From assembly GCA_026075535.2 (NCBI GenBank), contig AP026544.2, positions 2,604,001-2,668,000 on the forward strand: 64,000 bases of DNA, read 5' to 3'. The translations under genes were made by a program, and so were the position numbers. This stretch comes from Tricholoma matsutake (lineage: Eukaryota; Basidiomycota; Agaricomycetes; Agaricales; Tricholomataceae). Under the pieces are notes generated by a model. It was not told where the DNA came from, did not search any database, and worked only from the letters and a program-made list of their open reading frames with translations. Shown piece by piece: positions 33,948-44,227 of this stretch; position 1 is the first letter of the stretch, and each line of letters begins with the position of its first letter.

Positions 33948-34064
33948 TGTTACTTATTGACACTTATTTACCACATGCCTTGGATTACATCCTTGGACAT
34001 CATACAAGAACTCACCTTTCCTGACTTTGTACTACCACCATCCTTATCCTCATCAATAGAGCTC
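33948..34064 (+). repeat. Gypsy-1 5' LTR, part recognisable by match to the 3' LTR
   Basis: It starts TGTTACTTATTGACAC. The match to 52617-52733 ends at AGAGCTC; the true LTR continues beyond 34064 (TTATAAAA directly after is TATA-like), but its end was not located. Confidence 0.8.
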
Positions 34065-34388
34065 TTATAAAACATACCTTTTGCATGCTTATTTCTGGAT
34101 CTCTCTTGTAGTAAAGTATGTGCCCCTCATACAGGACACACTTGCACTTTTTTTTAAGCTTTGCAAAAATGAGAATTTCTGATCAACCGCTGACAGCTGT
34201 TTGCTGAGGCAGGTTCCTACACCTTGCCATGCTAGAATCACTTTTTAGAGGTTGAGAGACCTATCTGTCCAAACTGCCAATCACGTGCAAGCAAGTGCTC
34301 GCTGCTTCTGATGCCCCTGAGGGCCCGCTGTCCCCGTTGTTGACCCTGCTGACACCGAGTGATAATTTCATGAGGTCACCATCTCCGA

Positions 34389-36657
34389 GTGACATTGATG
34401 AAGACTTTTACAAATGACCTGAAGGCTCTCCCAAGCCCACAGATGTGCATATACCTACCCCACCACAACCTAACGACAATTCTGACTCATCTTCTTGTTC
34501 TTCTTTCAACACCTTTTTCTCTCCAACATCTACTATGTCTGCCAGTGGCCCTGCCGAATGTCTACATGCTGAACCAAAGTGCATTCCACTCCTAACCACT
34601 GGTGTGGTCTTGCCTATGGTAATGCACCAATGGGAAATGGCATGCATCGGGCAAACAAGAAAATTGAACTTACAGATCATGTGGCATCTGTCTTGCCTGG
34701 GCTGAAGGATATGTGAGTGAGGGACTGGGTCACTACCCATGGAGACCGTCTTTTGGGGCTGTGCTTCGTGGAATTCATCAAGGAGCTGCAGAGTGAGTTC
34801 CTGGCCAATGATTGGGATGATGAGCTTCACGCTAAGATCCATAATGCACATCTCAAATCATCTGAATCTTTTCCCAACTGGGTTAACAATATCCATCATC
34901 TAAACATTGTCCTTTGCAATACTGAGTATTATTTTTCTGATTCAGTGCTTTGGCTTCAACTTGATAGCCTCTTAGATGCTGATCTTCAAAACCAATGCAA
35001 GAACTGTAACATTAAAGAAATTGTTGAGAAAGTGGTGAAGGAGTCTCCAGAGAAAACAGATGAGGCTCAATTGACATGCTGGATCGTGGAAGTTCATAAG
35101 CTTGCAGATGAATGCATGAGTGACACCAAGTGGTACTTAGAGGCTGCAGAAGACCTGCAGAGGATGCCTAAGAGGCAAGCTTTGGCAAACCCCTCATGAA
35201 ATTCGAACACTGTAAGTGGTTACAAGCCATGGCCTTCATTGGTGTCAACCACTGCTACCATGTCGACTACTGGCAATTCCCAAAACCCATCCAGTTTTAC
35301 TGAAAATGAATGTTCATTGCTTTTCAAACATCAAGGTTGTTTGAAGTACCGACGGGGATATCAGAGTCATCGTGCAAGGGAATTTCCCTGATGGATGAAA
35401 CTATAAGGAGATAACTGAGGAGCTTCTGCTTACCCAGAAGCATAAGATCAATGTGCTGTCGGGTAGCAGAGCAGTGGGAGCCATCGTGGGGACTGCAAGT
35501 CAAATTGAGGAGGTAGCAGAGGACAATAACACATTTATGGCAGGTGCTGTGATGCCATCTGCAGTTCTGGGTTCTGGGTTGGAATCTGAAGAGGAGGTGA
35601 GCCCTCTCACAGTCCCACATCTGCGATGGGCATGTACACTGCTGGGACCAGCTGCTGATGAGCCAATCACAGTGAACAGTATGCTGGATTGTGGAGCGCA
35701 CATCGTGTTGATCGACAGTGTGCTTGTTGAAGAGCTGGACCTCCGTTGTTTCCATTTGCACAATCCGTTACCAATTTCCATGGCTCTCAATAACACCGCC
35801 ACCTCTGAGAGTCACCTGTATGAGTACGTAAAGATTGCACTGTATTCTGTAGATTCCACATGGACCTCCCGAACCTTGAAAGCTGTTGTGACTCCTAGAT
35901 TATGTGTTCCACTTTTGCTCAGACTGCCTTTCCTTACTGTAAACTGCATTATTGCAGATTTTGAGCAACGTTCTGTCATTGATAAAGAAAATAACTACGA
36001 TTTACTGAGCCCAGCTAAACCTAAACCTCGAGCAAAACTGTGTGACCTGAAAGCATCCTTGGAAGACATTAAAATAGCTAAGAAAAGAATGCTGTCTGAA
36101 CTCATTGAGGTTTCCAGGCACCATTTGGCTGAAGGGAAAATGGTACCAGAACCTGTGAAGCCACTTGATGTGGCTGGGATGATCAAAGATCAGATCAAGA
36201 CCTTGTGTTTTCAACAAAAAGTGGGGAATATTGAAAAGCGGCTGCTTATGGAGTTCAACAATGTGTTCCAACCACTGCTGCACATTGACAAACTGCCTCA
36301 TAATGTGACGGCAAAGATCAAACTGAAAAACGCGGAGCAAATGATTAAGACATGGATGTATGTGTGCCCGCGAAAATTTCACGATGCATGGAAAATATTA
36401 ATTGAAAACATCTAGATGCAGGTCAAATCAGGCCATCATCTTTGCCACATGCATTGCCAGCATTAATCATTCCAAAGGTGGATCCATCTGTGCTGCCTAG
36501 GTGGGTAAATGATTACAGGCAGCTGAATAAAAACACTGTGGCAGACTCCCATCTACTCCCACGCATTGATGACATCTTGAATGACTGTGCCAAAGGTAAA
36601 ATCTAGGGAGCAATTGACATGACCAACAGCTTCTTTCAGATGCCAATGGAGTCCTGT
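34389..36657 (+). pseudogene. Gypsy-1 gag-protease-RT start, decayed
   Basis: The gag leader is Ser/Pro-rich (about 34450-34530). The capsid-like part (34717-35199) has FIKELQSEFLANDWDDELHA and WLQLDSLLDADLQNQ. The zinc-knuckle region near 35310-35390 has lost part of its cysteine pattern. The protease frame (35453-36415) shows MLDCGAHIVLIDS, a DCGA active-site variant. RT begins in a shifted frame from about 36413 (ALIIPKVDPS, WVNDYRQLNKNTVADSH) with a TAG at about 36606 where tryptophan fits. It stops at GATATTCCC where the LINE inserted. Confidence 0.8.
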
Positions 36658-36787
36658 GATATTCCCTTTTTTTTTTTTTTTTTTTTTAATTCCTATTTAT
36701 TCTCTGTTGTGGCGGACCATATGTCAGAGAGTATGTACACATTGCATATCTACTAGTGTTTGAATTGTATGTTTTGTGGTGGCTGTG

Positions 36788-37484
36788 TGTTACGATTTGT
36801 TATCTGGACCTGCAAGACCAGGCATTTCATTTTTCCCTTCTGACATGACATGACTCACTTCCAATGGAGACCCCCCCCTGACCTGACTCCTGTCGATCGA
36901 CATGCTGCACCGCAGTATTCCATGACATCGGACTCCTTGACATCGGACCCTTGATATCAGATCCATGACATCGGACGCCTCATGCTTGGCATGAGGGTTA
37001 TCTGCTATTGTTCTTTGACATGCTGCGCCGCAGCACTCCATGACATCGGACACCTCATGCTAGGCATGAGGCTTGCTGTTCTATTGTTCCTTCTATATTT
37101 ACTTGACAAGGATCTCGTATTCTGATTGGATGATAGACATTCTCTGAACCGTATATAAGCTACAGTAATACTGCCTGTATTCCTTAGCTTGACCTAATTC
37201 AAATAACGGTCTTAGACTCAACCAAAACACTCAACAGCTTAGGAAGCCCCTAGCTGTGATAACTCAAACTTGACAGTTGGAAGGCCTCCAACTGTGATAC
37301 ACGAACCGATGGTCTACTCAGAAAGCCTCTGAGTACAGATAGCCGTATCGACTTAGGAAGCACCAAGTCCCAAACAGAACCCGATACAGTAAGAAAGCTT
37401 CTTACTGCAAGAACCAATACAGTTGGAAAGCCTCCAACTGCAACATATGAAGACTAGACTGAGTTAAGACCTATAGTCTTAACA
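36788..37484 (+). mobile_element. Solo LTR (697 bp) in the LINE 3' UTR
   Basis: Termini TGTTACG and CTTAACA; 5 bp target duplication CTGTG at 36783-36787 and 37485-37489. A TATA box (TATATAAG) is at 37152-37159. No internal region or partner exists here, so it is a solo LTR left by LTR-LTR recombination. The strand is inferred from the TATA position. Downstream of the TATA is an array of six hairpins (separate entry). Confidence 0.88.
37235..37440 (+). repeat. Array of six short hairpins in the solo LTR
   Basis: Inverted repeats start at 37235, 37274, 37316, 37351, 37387 and 37420, with a spacing of 33-42 bp. Each has a stem of about 6-9 bp around a shared apex of the GGAAGCC type, for example CAGTTGGAAAGCCTCCAACTG. 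Stem sequences differ between units while the apex is kept, and the array lies in the presumed transcribed R/U5 part. Confidence 0.8.
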
Positions 37485-37639
37485 CTGTGGCAACTGCTTG
37501 AGAGACCACATAGTGATCTTCAGAGCACACAGTGTTGGAATAAATGGTTCATAGACCAGGAGTAGGGTATTGTGAGGTGCAGGGGTAGGCATAGGCATAG
37601 GCATGTTTGTCACATGTTATGTTCCCATGAGGTTTGTAA

Positions 37640-40449
37640 ACTCCCCAAAAGTAGCTCAGAAGCATGCAGTCATTGTGATGTATTGAAACAATGCAGGTAA
37701 TGCTTTGGGCATGTTTAGTAGTTTGGTGATATCTTGTGTGAGGCCCCCTATTTTTCTCTTCATAGCATTCCATGCTTCTTGGTGTGCTGGGCATAGCAAC
37801 AGGTAGTGTATGACTGTTTTGTTGTGTTGTCGGCAGCTGGGGCATATTGTGGAGTTGGTTTTTCCAATGCGGTGTAGGTGTTTTGCTAGCGGCGCATGTG
37901 CTGTTCATAATTGTGTGAGGATGCTGGTGTGTTTTTGAGGGAGGGGCTCCATGAGTGTAAGATATTTCTTCGATGGTACTCCCTGTGATGTTCTTGATAG
38001 TCGCCCGAAATGTACCATCCAGTCTTGCCCCTTGGCTAGGGCTGCTGCTCCCTGCACTTTCCATGTGAGCCTGTTGTCTAGGTATACACCTAGGAACTTG
38101 GTGGTTTCTGCTGATTTGATGCAGTGTTGTCCTATTGTGAGGTTGCTTCCTGGTAGTGGAACTTGCTTTCTGAGGAGGAAGGCATGAGGGATCATTTGTT
38201 TGGACATGTCTAATAGTTGGAATTTTTCGAAACTGAATTTGCAGTTGTGTAGTTTCGCCCATTCTAGAATTCCTCCTATTCTTTCCATGATGTTGCATAT
38301 TTTCTCATGTGTCTCCAAGAAGTCTTTCCTGATTACGATTACTGCTGTGTCATCCACGAACAATAGTATCCACTCCCCTAGTTTGAGTATTGGGATTTTC
38401 AGTATGTCAGCATTGTATATTAGGTAGCAAATCCCCAAGAAGGGGTCCCCTTGGTCTAGGCTGTTTGTGATGGTGAAATGTGCCATGTGGTGATTGTCAA
38501 AGACAATCAATGTTTTTCTGTTTTGTAGTTGGCGCTGCATCCAGTCTGTGTATTCGCTTGGTATTCCTCATTTCCTCATGTTGTGGATTAGTCGGTTAGT
38601 GTCAATGCTGGGGAAGGCTCTGACATCTAAAAAGAGGGCAGATGCTACCTGTCCTTTTTGCCATGCGTCCTTGACTGTTTTTGTTAGGAGGTGGATAGAG
38701 TCAGTTGTTGTATGGCCTGGGTGTGCTCCAAGGCAACATGTTGTGTTTCTTGCACATTACCACAATGTCTTCTGTTTGGCAGCTATTTAGCAGCTGTGCC
38801 ATGCCGTCTGAGAGGACTATGGGGCACCACACTGAGGGTACTGTGTAGTCTGGTTTCCCTGGTTTTTTCATGACTAGTGTTTCTGTTAGTGCCCACTCCT
38901 TTGGATAGTATTTGAGCATGTGCATTGCTCGGAAGAAAGAGCCTAGGTGTGGGACAAGGATTTTGCATGCATTTATGAAGATGCTGTTTGGTACCGTTCC
39001 TTTCCTTGTAGCCTTGTATGGTTTCATCTTTCTGATTGCTCGATGGATCTGTTTGTCGGTGATGTTAACAAAACTCCATTTCAGTGCTGGGTATCTGGTG
39101 TTTTCAGGGAGCGCTGGTGTGGATGGGTTTGGCAGCAGGAAGAATGCCTCATAGAATAGTTTTTCCTTGCTTGTGTTGTCATTTGCTTCTCTGATGACTT
39201 GCTTTGTTACTGGGTCCCTGATTTGTAGCATTGGTACCTTTGATCTCCCTGCATCTGTTGCTGGCCCCATCACTATCCTGCTTGCCTGCCACACGCTTGC
39301 CTTGTCCAATCCTTCCAGCCACTCCACCCAGTGATTGATCTTTGCCCTCCTGATTTCTTCTGCATATTTGTTTTGCTGTCACGGGTATTCTTCATGTATG
39401 GGGTGGTCGTTGTTGAGTCAATGGTACTTTGATCTTGTGCCTAGCCTTCTCATCTTCTTTTTTGCCTTCACTAGCTCTTTATTCCACCACCGTTTGGCAT
39501 ATGGGCTTGGTTTGGACTCTTTGATGTGTTTCTTGATCGCATCTTGTATCACACCATTGAGTTTCTCGAGGGTTTCATTGAAGGTTTGTGTGGTTTGAAT
39601 TTCTGTTGGGGGTGGGAGGTTAGTTAGGTTTTCATTCAAAGTTTTTGTCAGTTCTTTCCAGTCTGCAAGCTGAAGGTTCCTATGTGGTTCCCATGCCATT
39701 TTCGGTGTTCTTATGTCTATTTCTGTGTCAATGGGGAAGTGGTCAGTTTTCACCAGTCTGGTGGCATCATCTGTGTTGCATTCGATGATTCCATTGAGGA
39801 CGTCTTCCGTGCAGAAAACATTGTCCACCCTGGTGTAGTTGCCTGTGCTGTGTGACTTGAGCATTGGGATGAATGCTGGTAGTGCCATTTTCATCTTGTG
39901 CCTCCATAGCATGCTGAGTAGTGGTTGCATGAGATCTAGGTTGTGTTCTGTGAACAGGTGTGCATTGCATGCTTCATCCCATATGGGGTGGTGTTGGTTG
40001 AAGTCCCCTATCCATATTGTGTGTAGCAGGTTGCATTCACAGTGTTGGCAGTGTGGGTCTCTCATGTATTTTGATAGCTGTGTTAGTGTGTCATTGTGTT
40101 CAACATCCTTGTAGATGTTCATAATGTGGAGTGTCCCAAAGTTGCCGGTGATTTCCATGGCGGTTATGTCTGGGCAGTCAATGGGGATCTGTCTCCAGGC
40201 ATTGGCTGATAATTCTGTATTGACTAGGATCAGTGATCGCATGTCATCCAGGTGTTGGTTGTGGATCATGGAGTATCTTACTGTTCAGCATGGGTAGGCT
40301 CTGGATTTTCCTTTGAAGTCGATGTATGGTTCCTGTATGAGGGATAGGTCATAGCGGTTTCTTTTGAGGCTTTGTAGAAGGTCAGATTGACTAAGTAGGG
40401 ATTTGTTAGTATTCTGCTGTTGGATGCAGAGCAGTTGTTCAGTTTCCAT
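37640..40449 (-). pseudogene. LINE ORF2: endonuclease-reverse transcriptase
   Basis: It begins at an ATG near 40449. The endonuclease part has LIQEPYIDFKGKSRA, IWIGDFNQHHPIWD and the terminal TDHFPIDTEI. RT has LFLDVRAFPSID, SLDQGDPFLGICYLIYNAD and the catalytic LLFVDDTAVI. A C-terminal Cys/His motif (CPSCRQHNKTVIHYLLLC, about 37790-37860) is typical of Tad/I-type elements. Stops near 40290, 39380, 38575 and 37640 break it, including several TGA at arginine positions. Confidence 0.85.
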
Positions 40450-40503
40450 TAGGCGAGTCAGTATATGATAGTTGTGACGCCTCGTGTGGTGCCATCAGTG
40501 GGC

Positions 40504-42379
40504 CTATGTCTTGTTCATATGGGTCTTGATCTCCCCACAGCATGTCGTGTCCAGAGGTTTCATGTTGTGTTCTGTTGTGTTTGTTTCTCCAGTCGTGATC
40601 TCTCTGAATTTGCGTGAAGAATCCCAGCAGCATGTACTGCATAGGTTTCGATGACCAACCATTGTCGATTGTTTGTGGGTTTGTTCCTGTGCCCCCTGTG
40701 GTCCCATGTTGGTGTAGCATGTTTGGATTCTGTCATCCTCATCGTCATATGTGTTGCCAGTCATCCATGAACTGTTGCTGATTCCCATAGTTGGTGTCTC
40801 CTCTTGCTCTTTCTCTGTATGGTATGCTGCGGTATGGGTCTTCTGGTTGGTATGTTTGGAATGTTTCTTGCTGCTGTGTGTTCTCTTGCTGTGGCATTCA
40901 TGAGTCAGGTTGGTTGGTTAATCTCCATGTTCATGGTTCGTTGGTGGGGAAGTATTTATACTTGGTTTCTGGAATTCATGCGTGTAGCTTAGCGGTTTCT
41001 CTTGTGAAGGTGGGTCATTTTCTATTGGCTGCTCCATGTCCTTTACCTTCTTCATCAGTACAGTTTGTGCATTCGAAATCAGCTGTGTCTGTGAGTATAC
41101 ATAGGTTAGTTCAATGTTTTCCTCCACATCTTGCACATGTGTCCACTGTTGTTTTGCATGCCACTGCCAGGTGTCCAAAGTGCTGGCATTGGAGGCATCA
41201 CTTTGGTTCTGGTAAGAGTTTTCTCACTGTGATCTGCTTGCCTTCAATGAAAATGCCATGCTCAATGGCATGGTTTGCTGCCTGTTGGCTTGTGAACCCT
41301 ATGATGATGTGGGCAACTTTCTGCAAGATGTGGCAGTTTTAGGTACTTGGAGTATGCGATGGAGGTGGTGGTGGTCCCACTGTCATCTTCTATATGTGCA
41401 TGTGCAAAGTCGGAGCCTGCTTCAAAGGTCGTTGGGACGAATTCTGCTAATGTGTAGAATAGGCGATTTTGGATGCTCAATGTACCACTGTAGTGTGCTA
41501 TGAAGGCTTTCTGGACATCCCTCTTCTTCAGCCAGTCCACAGCCTCCTTTGTGTTGAGCTGGTACAGTATGCTTCCATTCCTCATTCTCTTTGGTCCAAT
41601 GAATCTGGTGTTTTCTGGTTGGTCACCTGCTTTGATTCCCATTAAGTCGATTGTTGTATTTGCTTTGATGACCAGCTCCTTCTCCATGAGTTGGTCCAGT
41701 GAACTGTCAGTTATTTTCAGGTCTTCTGTAGTAGCATCTGCTTGTCACTTGCCTCTCCTCGCATTATGACTGCCAGATGTGTCGTGGGTATGTTTTGTTG
41801 TGTGATTGACGCATAAGTGCATGGTGGGTTGGGTGAGGTTTGGGGTGGCATATTGTCTGCATCTGTTGTCTTATCTGCTAGTTCTTGTGCTGCATTTGTT
41901 AATTTCTCTGTTGTTTCCTGGATATTGTCCTTGAACTCTTCCATGTTTTCTGTTAAGTTGTTTGCTGCCTTCGTTACATGTTCTATGGCATCTCTCATGG
42001 TTCCTACCTGTGCGTTGTAGTGTTCAATCTCTTCTGTTAGTTTTTTCTTAACTGCAAGAGATACTTCTTCTGCTATTTGTTGGATGCTGGTGTTGGCCAT
42101 TAAGAAGGCTACTGCCCTGATTCCATCTATGAGGGGTTTTGGCAGTTTCAATGCACCGTGTGCGAATTGCAGGAGGACATATGATAAGTTTAGTAAATTG
42201 GCAGGCTCACCGGGGACTAGGTATTCTTTCATGTGTAGGAGATTTAATGCCTGTTCCTTATCTCTTACATCTGTGGTTAACCCTTCCGCTTCCTCCAAGT
42301 CCTTTCTGGTCTTTCTTACTGTTGCCATATTGCTTTTTTGTCTTGTTTGTGGTGGGGTTGGTCCTGGCAGTTGGAGCAT
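40504..42379 (-). pseudogene. LINE ORF1: coiled coil and zinc-knuckle protein
   Basis: The N-terminal part (42379-41717) is helical with heptad-like repeats (TEEIEHYNAQVGTMRDAIEH, NMEEFKDNIQETTEKLTN). A second part in another frame (41687-41262) holds an RNA-binding-like fold, and a perfect CCHC knuckle (CLQCQHFGHLAVAC) lies near 41205-41155 after a TGA that replaces arginine. ORF1 proteins of Tad-like LINEs bind the element RNA. Frameshifts near 41700 and after 41262 and the stop indicate an inactive copy. Confidence 0.75.
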
Positions 42380-42516
42380 GGTATTACTGAGGCAGGCAGG
42401 GCATGGTTGGGTGATTATGAGCTGTGTAGTTCTACACTATACTATGTTCGTGTTTGTTGACCTCCTCTTTCCTACAGCCCACTGGCCATGGGAAATTATG
42501 GGATGGTGGTGGTACA

Positions 42517-42942
42517 TGTAAGGGGACTAGGGGGGTGCCCTGTGTGTTTTTCCTATTTTTTATGTTTGTCCCATATTTTTCCCCACCTCATTTCCTTCTA
42601 TTCTTCATTTTCTATGATTTTTCCGGATTTTATTACTAATTTTCCCTTGCTATCATGTTTGTATATGTTGACACTTTTATATTTAGAGGCGGAGTACCCC
42701 TTCCGACACATACCCCTTGGTATGATGTCATTCGGCGGCCTTGATCTGCCTATCTCCGCCTTTTTCTATTTTTAGGTTATATTTGATTTTTGTCGTCTTC
42801 ACATATACTGGGCATCAGCAAGGGGATCCTTAGAGTTTTCTCTCCGGATTTCCCTTTGCTAGGTGCGCCCCCAATCCCTGTATTATGTAGCATAATTTTA
42901 ACTTTGGATTTCCCTTTGCTAGAGGCTTAGGTTGCCCTTATA
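42517..42942 (+). repeat. Gypsy-2 5' LTR
   Basis: It starts TGTAAGGGGACTAGG and ends GCCCTTATA. A TATA-like GGTTATATTT lies near 42775. The LTR holds the segment AGAGTTTTCT (42832-42841) that is complementary to the putative primer site. Confidence 0.92.
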
Positions 42943-42956
42943 GTAGAAAACTCTCC
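42943..42956 (+). promoter_or_regulatory. Putative self-priming primer-binding site of Gypsy-2
   Basis: There is no TGG at the LTR edge as expected for a tRNA primer. Instead AGAAAACTCT (42945-42954), three bases inside the LTR, is the exact complement of LTR positions 42832-42841. In Tf1/sushi elements the 5' end of the transcript folds back on such a site and primes reverse transcription. The use here is inferred. Confidence 0.5.
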
Positions 42957-43108
42957 CCTAAGGCCCGAAAATTGCGAACGCGCTGCCCAAAATAGGCAGG
43001 TACGGACTGGACGACGCTTCCCAAAGCTCCACAGAGTCCCTACACACCGTTCCAGATACTCTCGCCTTTATTGCGCCGCCATTTTCGCCAAACGCGCTCC
43101 CTAGCGAC

Positions 43109-44227
43109 ATGGACGCATCAGAATGCTTCGATGCGCGTGAAAGCGACGTTTCCGGAATGCGCGCGCAAATTGACTCGCTTAAATCTACGATTGAAAACTT
43201 CGTTAGGACCCTCCAGGCTAACCCTACGACTAATAGTTCCCCCTTCACGACTCCAAGCGCACCCAACAACGACGTCTTGCCAAACGCGTCCACTAAGGAA
43301 CGTGCCCAGATCAAACCGTCCCCCCCCGCCGAATTTAATGGTGCACGTGCACAGGGATGTGCATTCCTTAATTCCTGTGAGTTATACATTAGTCTCCAGT
43401 CGCATCAATTCGTCGATGAGGCTGCAAAAATTTATTGGGCCTTCACATACATGAAATCTGAACGCGCCTATCTCTATGTGGACCGTATCCTACGTCAAAC
43501 TAAAGAACTCGGTTCTCTACCTTTCTCCACTTGGGGTGACTTTCGAGCTGAGTTTGTACGCCACTTCTGCCCCCTCAATGAACGCCACTGAGCAGTGACA
43601 CGACTTGAGTCATCCACTTACCACCAGGGATGTCGATCCGTGGACGACTATATTGATGAGTTCAAGGATTTGGTGGACATGGCAGGGTATGGGAGTGGGT
43701 TACCAGTAGTGGTGAAGTTCCGACGGGGGCTCAACCGAGAAATTCAGGACCAGATTGCACAGATGTTGGAAGGACACCCAGCGGACGATGATATCCTTGC
43801 TTGGTATGAAGCTGCTTCACTCTGTGACGAGAACCGACTCACAAATGCGGCGTTTAATGCTGCATTCCATGCTCCAACTACCACTCATACACCCTACACC
43901 TTCAATCGAAGCCTCCCCTGCCCTAACCCCATTCCTGCTCGTCAAACTCCCACACCAGCCATCAATATCCCAGTACCAATGGATGTTGATGCAGCCCGCA
44001 GCCGTGCATGTAAGTTGGATCTCTGCTACCGTTGTGGGGAACCTGGACACAGGGCTGGAGCGTGTCCCCATCATCAGGATATCCGCATGCTCACCCCTGA
44101 GGGACGAGATGAACTCCTGCAAGATTTGTTGGCACTTGTAGATGTTGAGGAAGTGAAGGATCAAGTTGCAGAGGAGGTTAAGCTGGAAGTTGTAGAGGAG
44201 CAGGATTTTCCTATTCGCAGTGAGTGA
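43109..44227 (+). pseudogene. Gypsy-2 gag, one internal TGA
   Basis: It starts at ATG 43109. A helical N-terminus and a capsid domain (FLNSCELYISLQSHQFVDEA, then TWGDFRAEFVRHF, and VDDYIDEFKDLVDMAGYGSG) are followed by a zinc knuckle, CYRCGEPGHRAGAC, near 44025-44070. A single TGA at 43589 sits at an arginine position. The gag frame ends at TGA 44225-44227, where the pol frame begins one base back, so a -1 frameshift or equivalent would join gag to pol. Confidence 0.88.

Noticed and set aside
37235..37440. CRISPR array
   Set aside because: The hairpins differ in stem sequence, there are no identical direct repeats with unique spacers, and the context is a eukaryotic LTR.
37549..38298. 249-codon minus-strand open frame
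   Set aside because: It is an out-of-frame shadow of the LINE ORF2 C-terminal region; the translation is low in hydrophobic core and the real motif (CPSC...H...C) is in another frame.
42454..42775. Hydrophobic frames at the Gypsy-2 LTRs (also 48163-48396)
   Set aside because: They translate the T-rich LTR itself and recur in both LTR copies.
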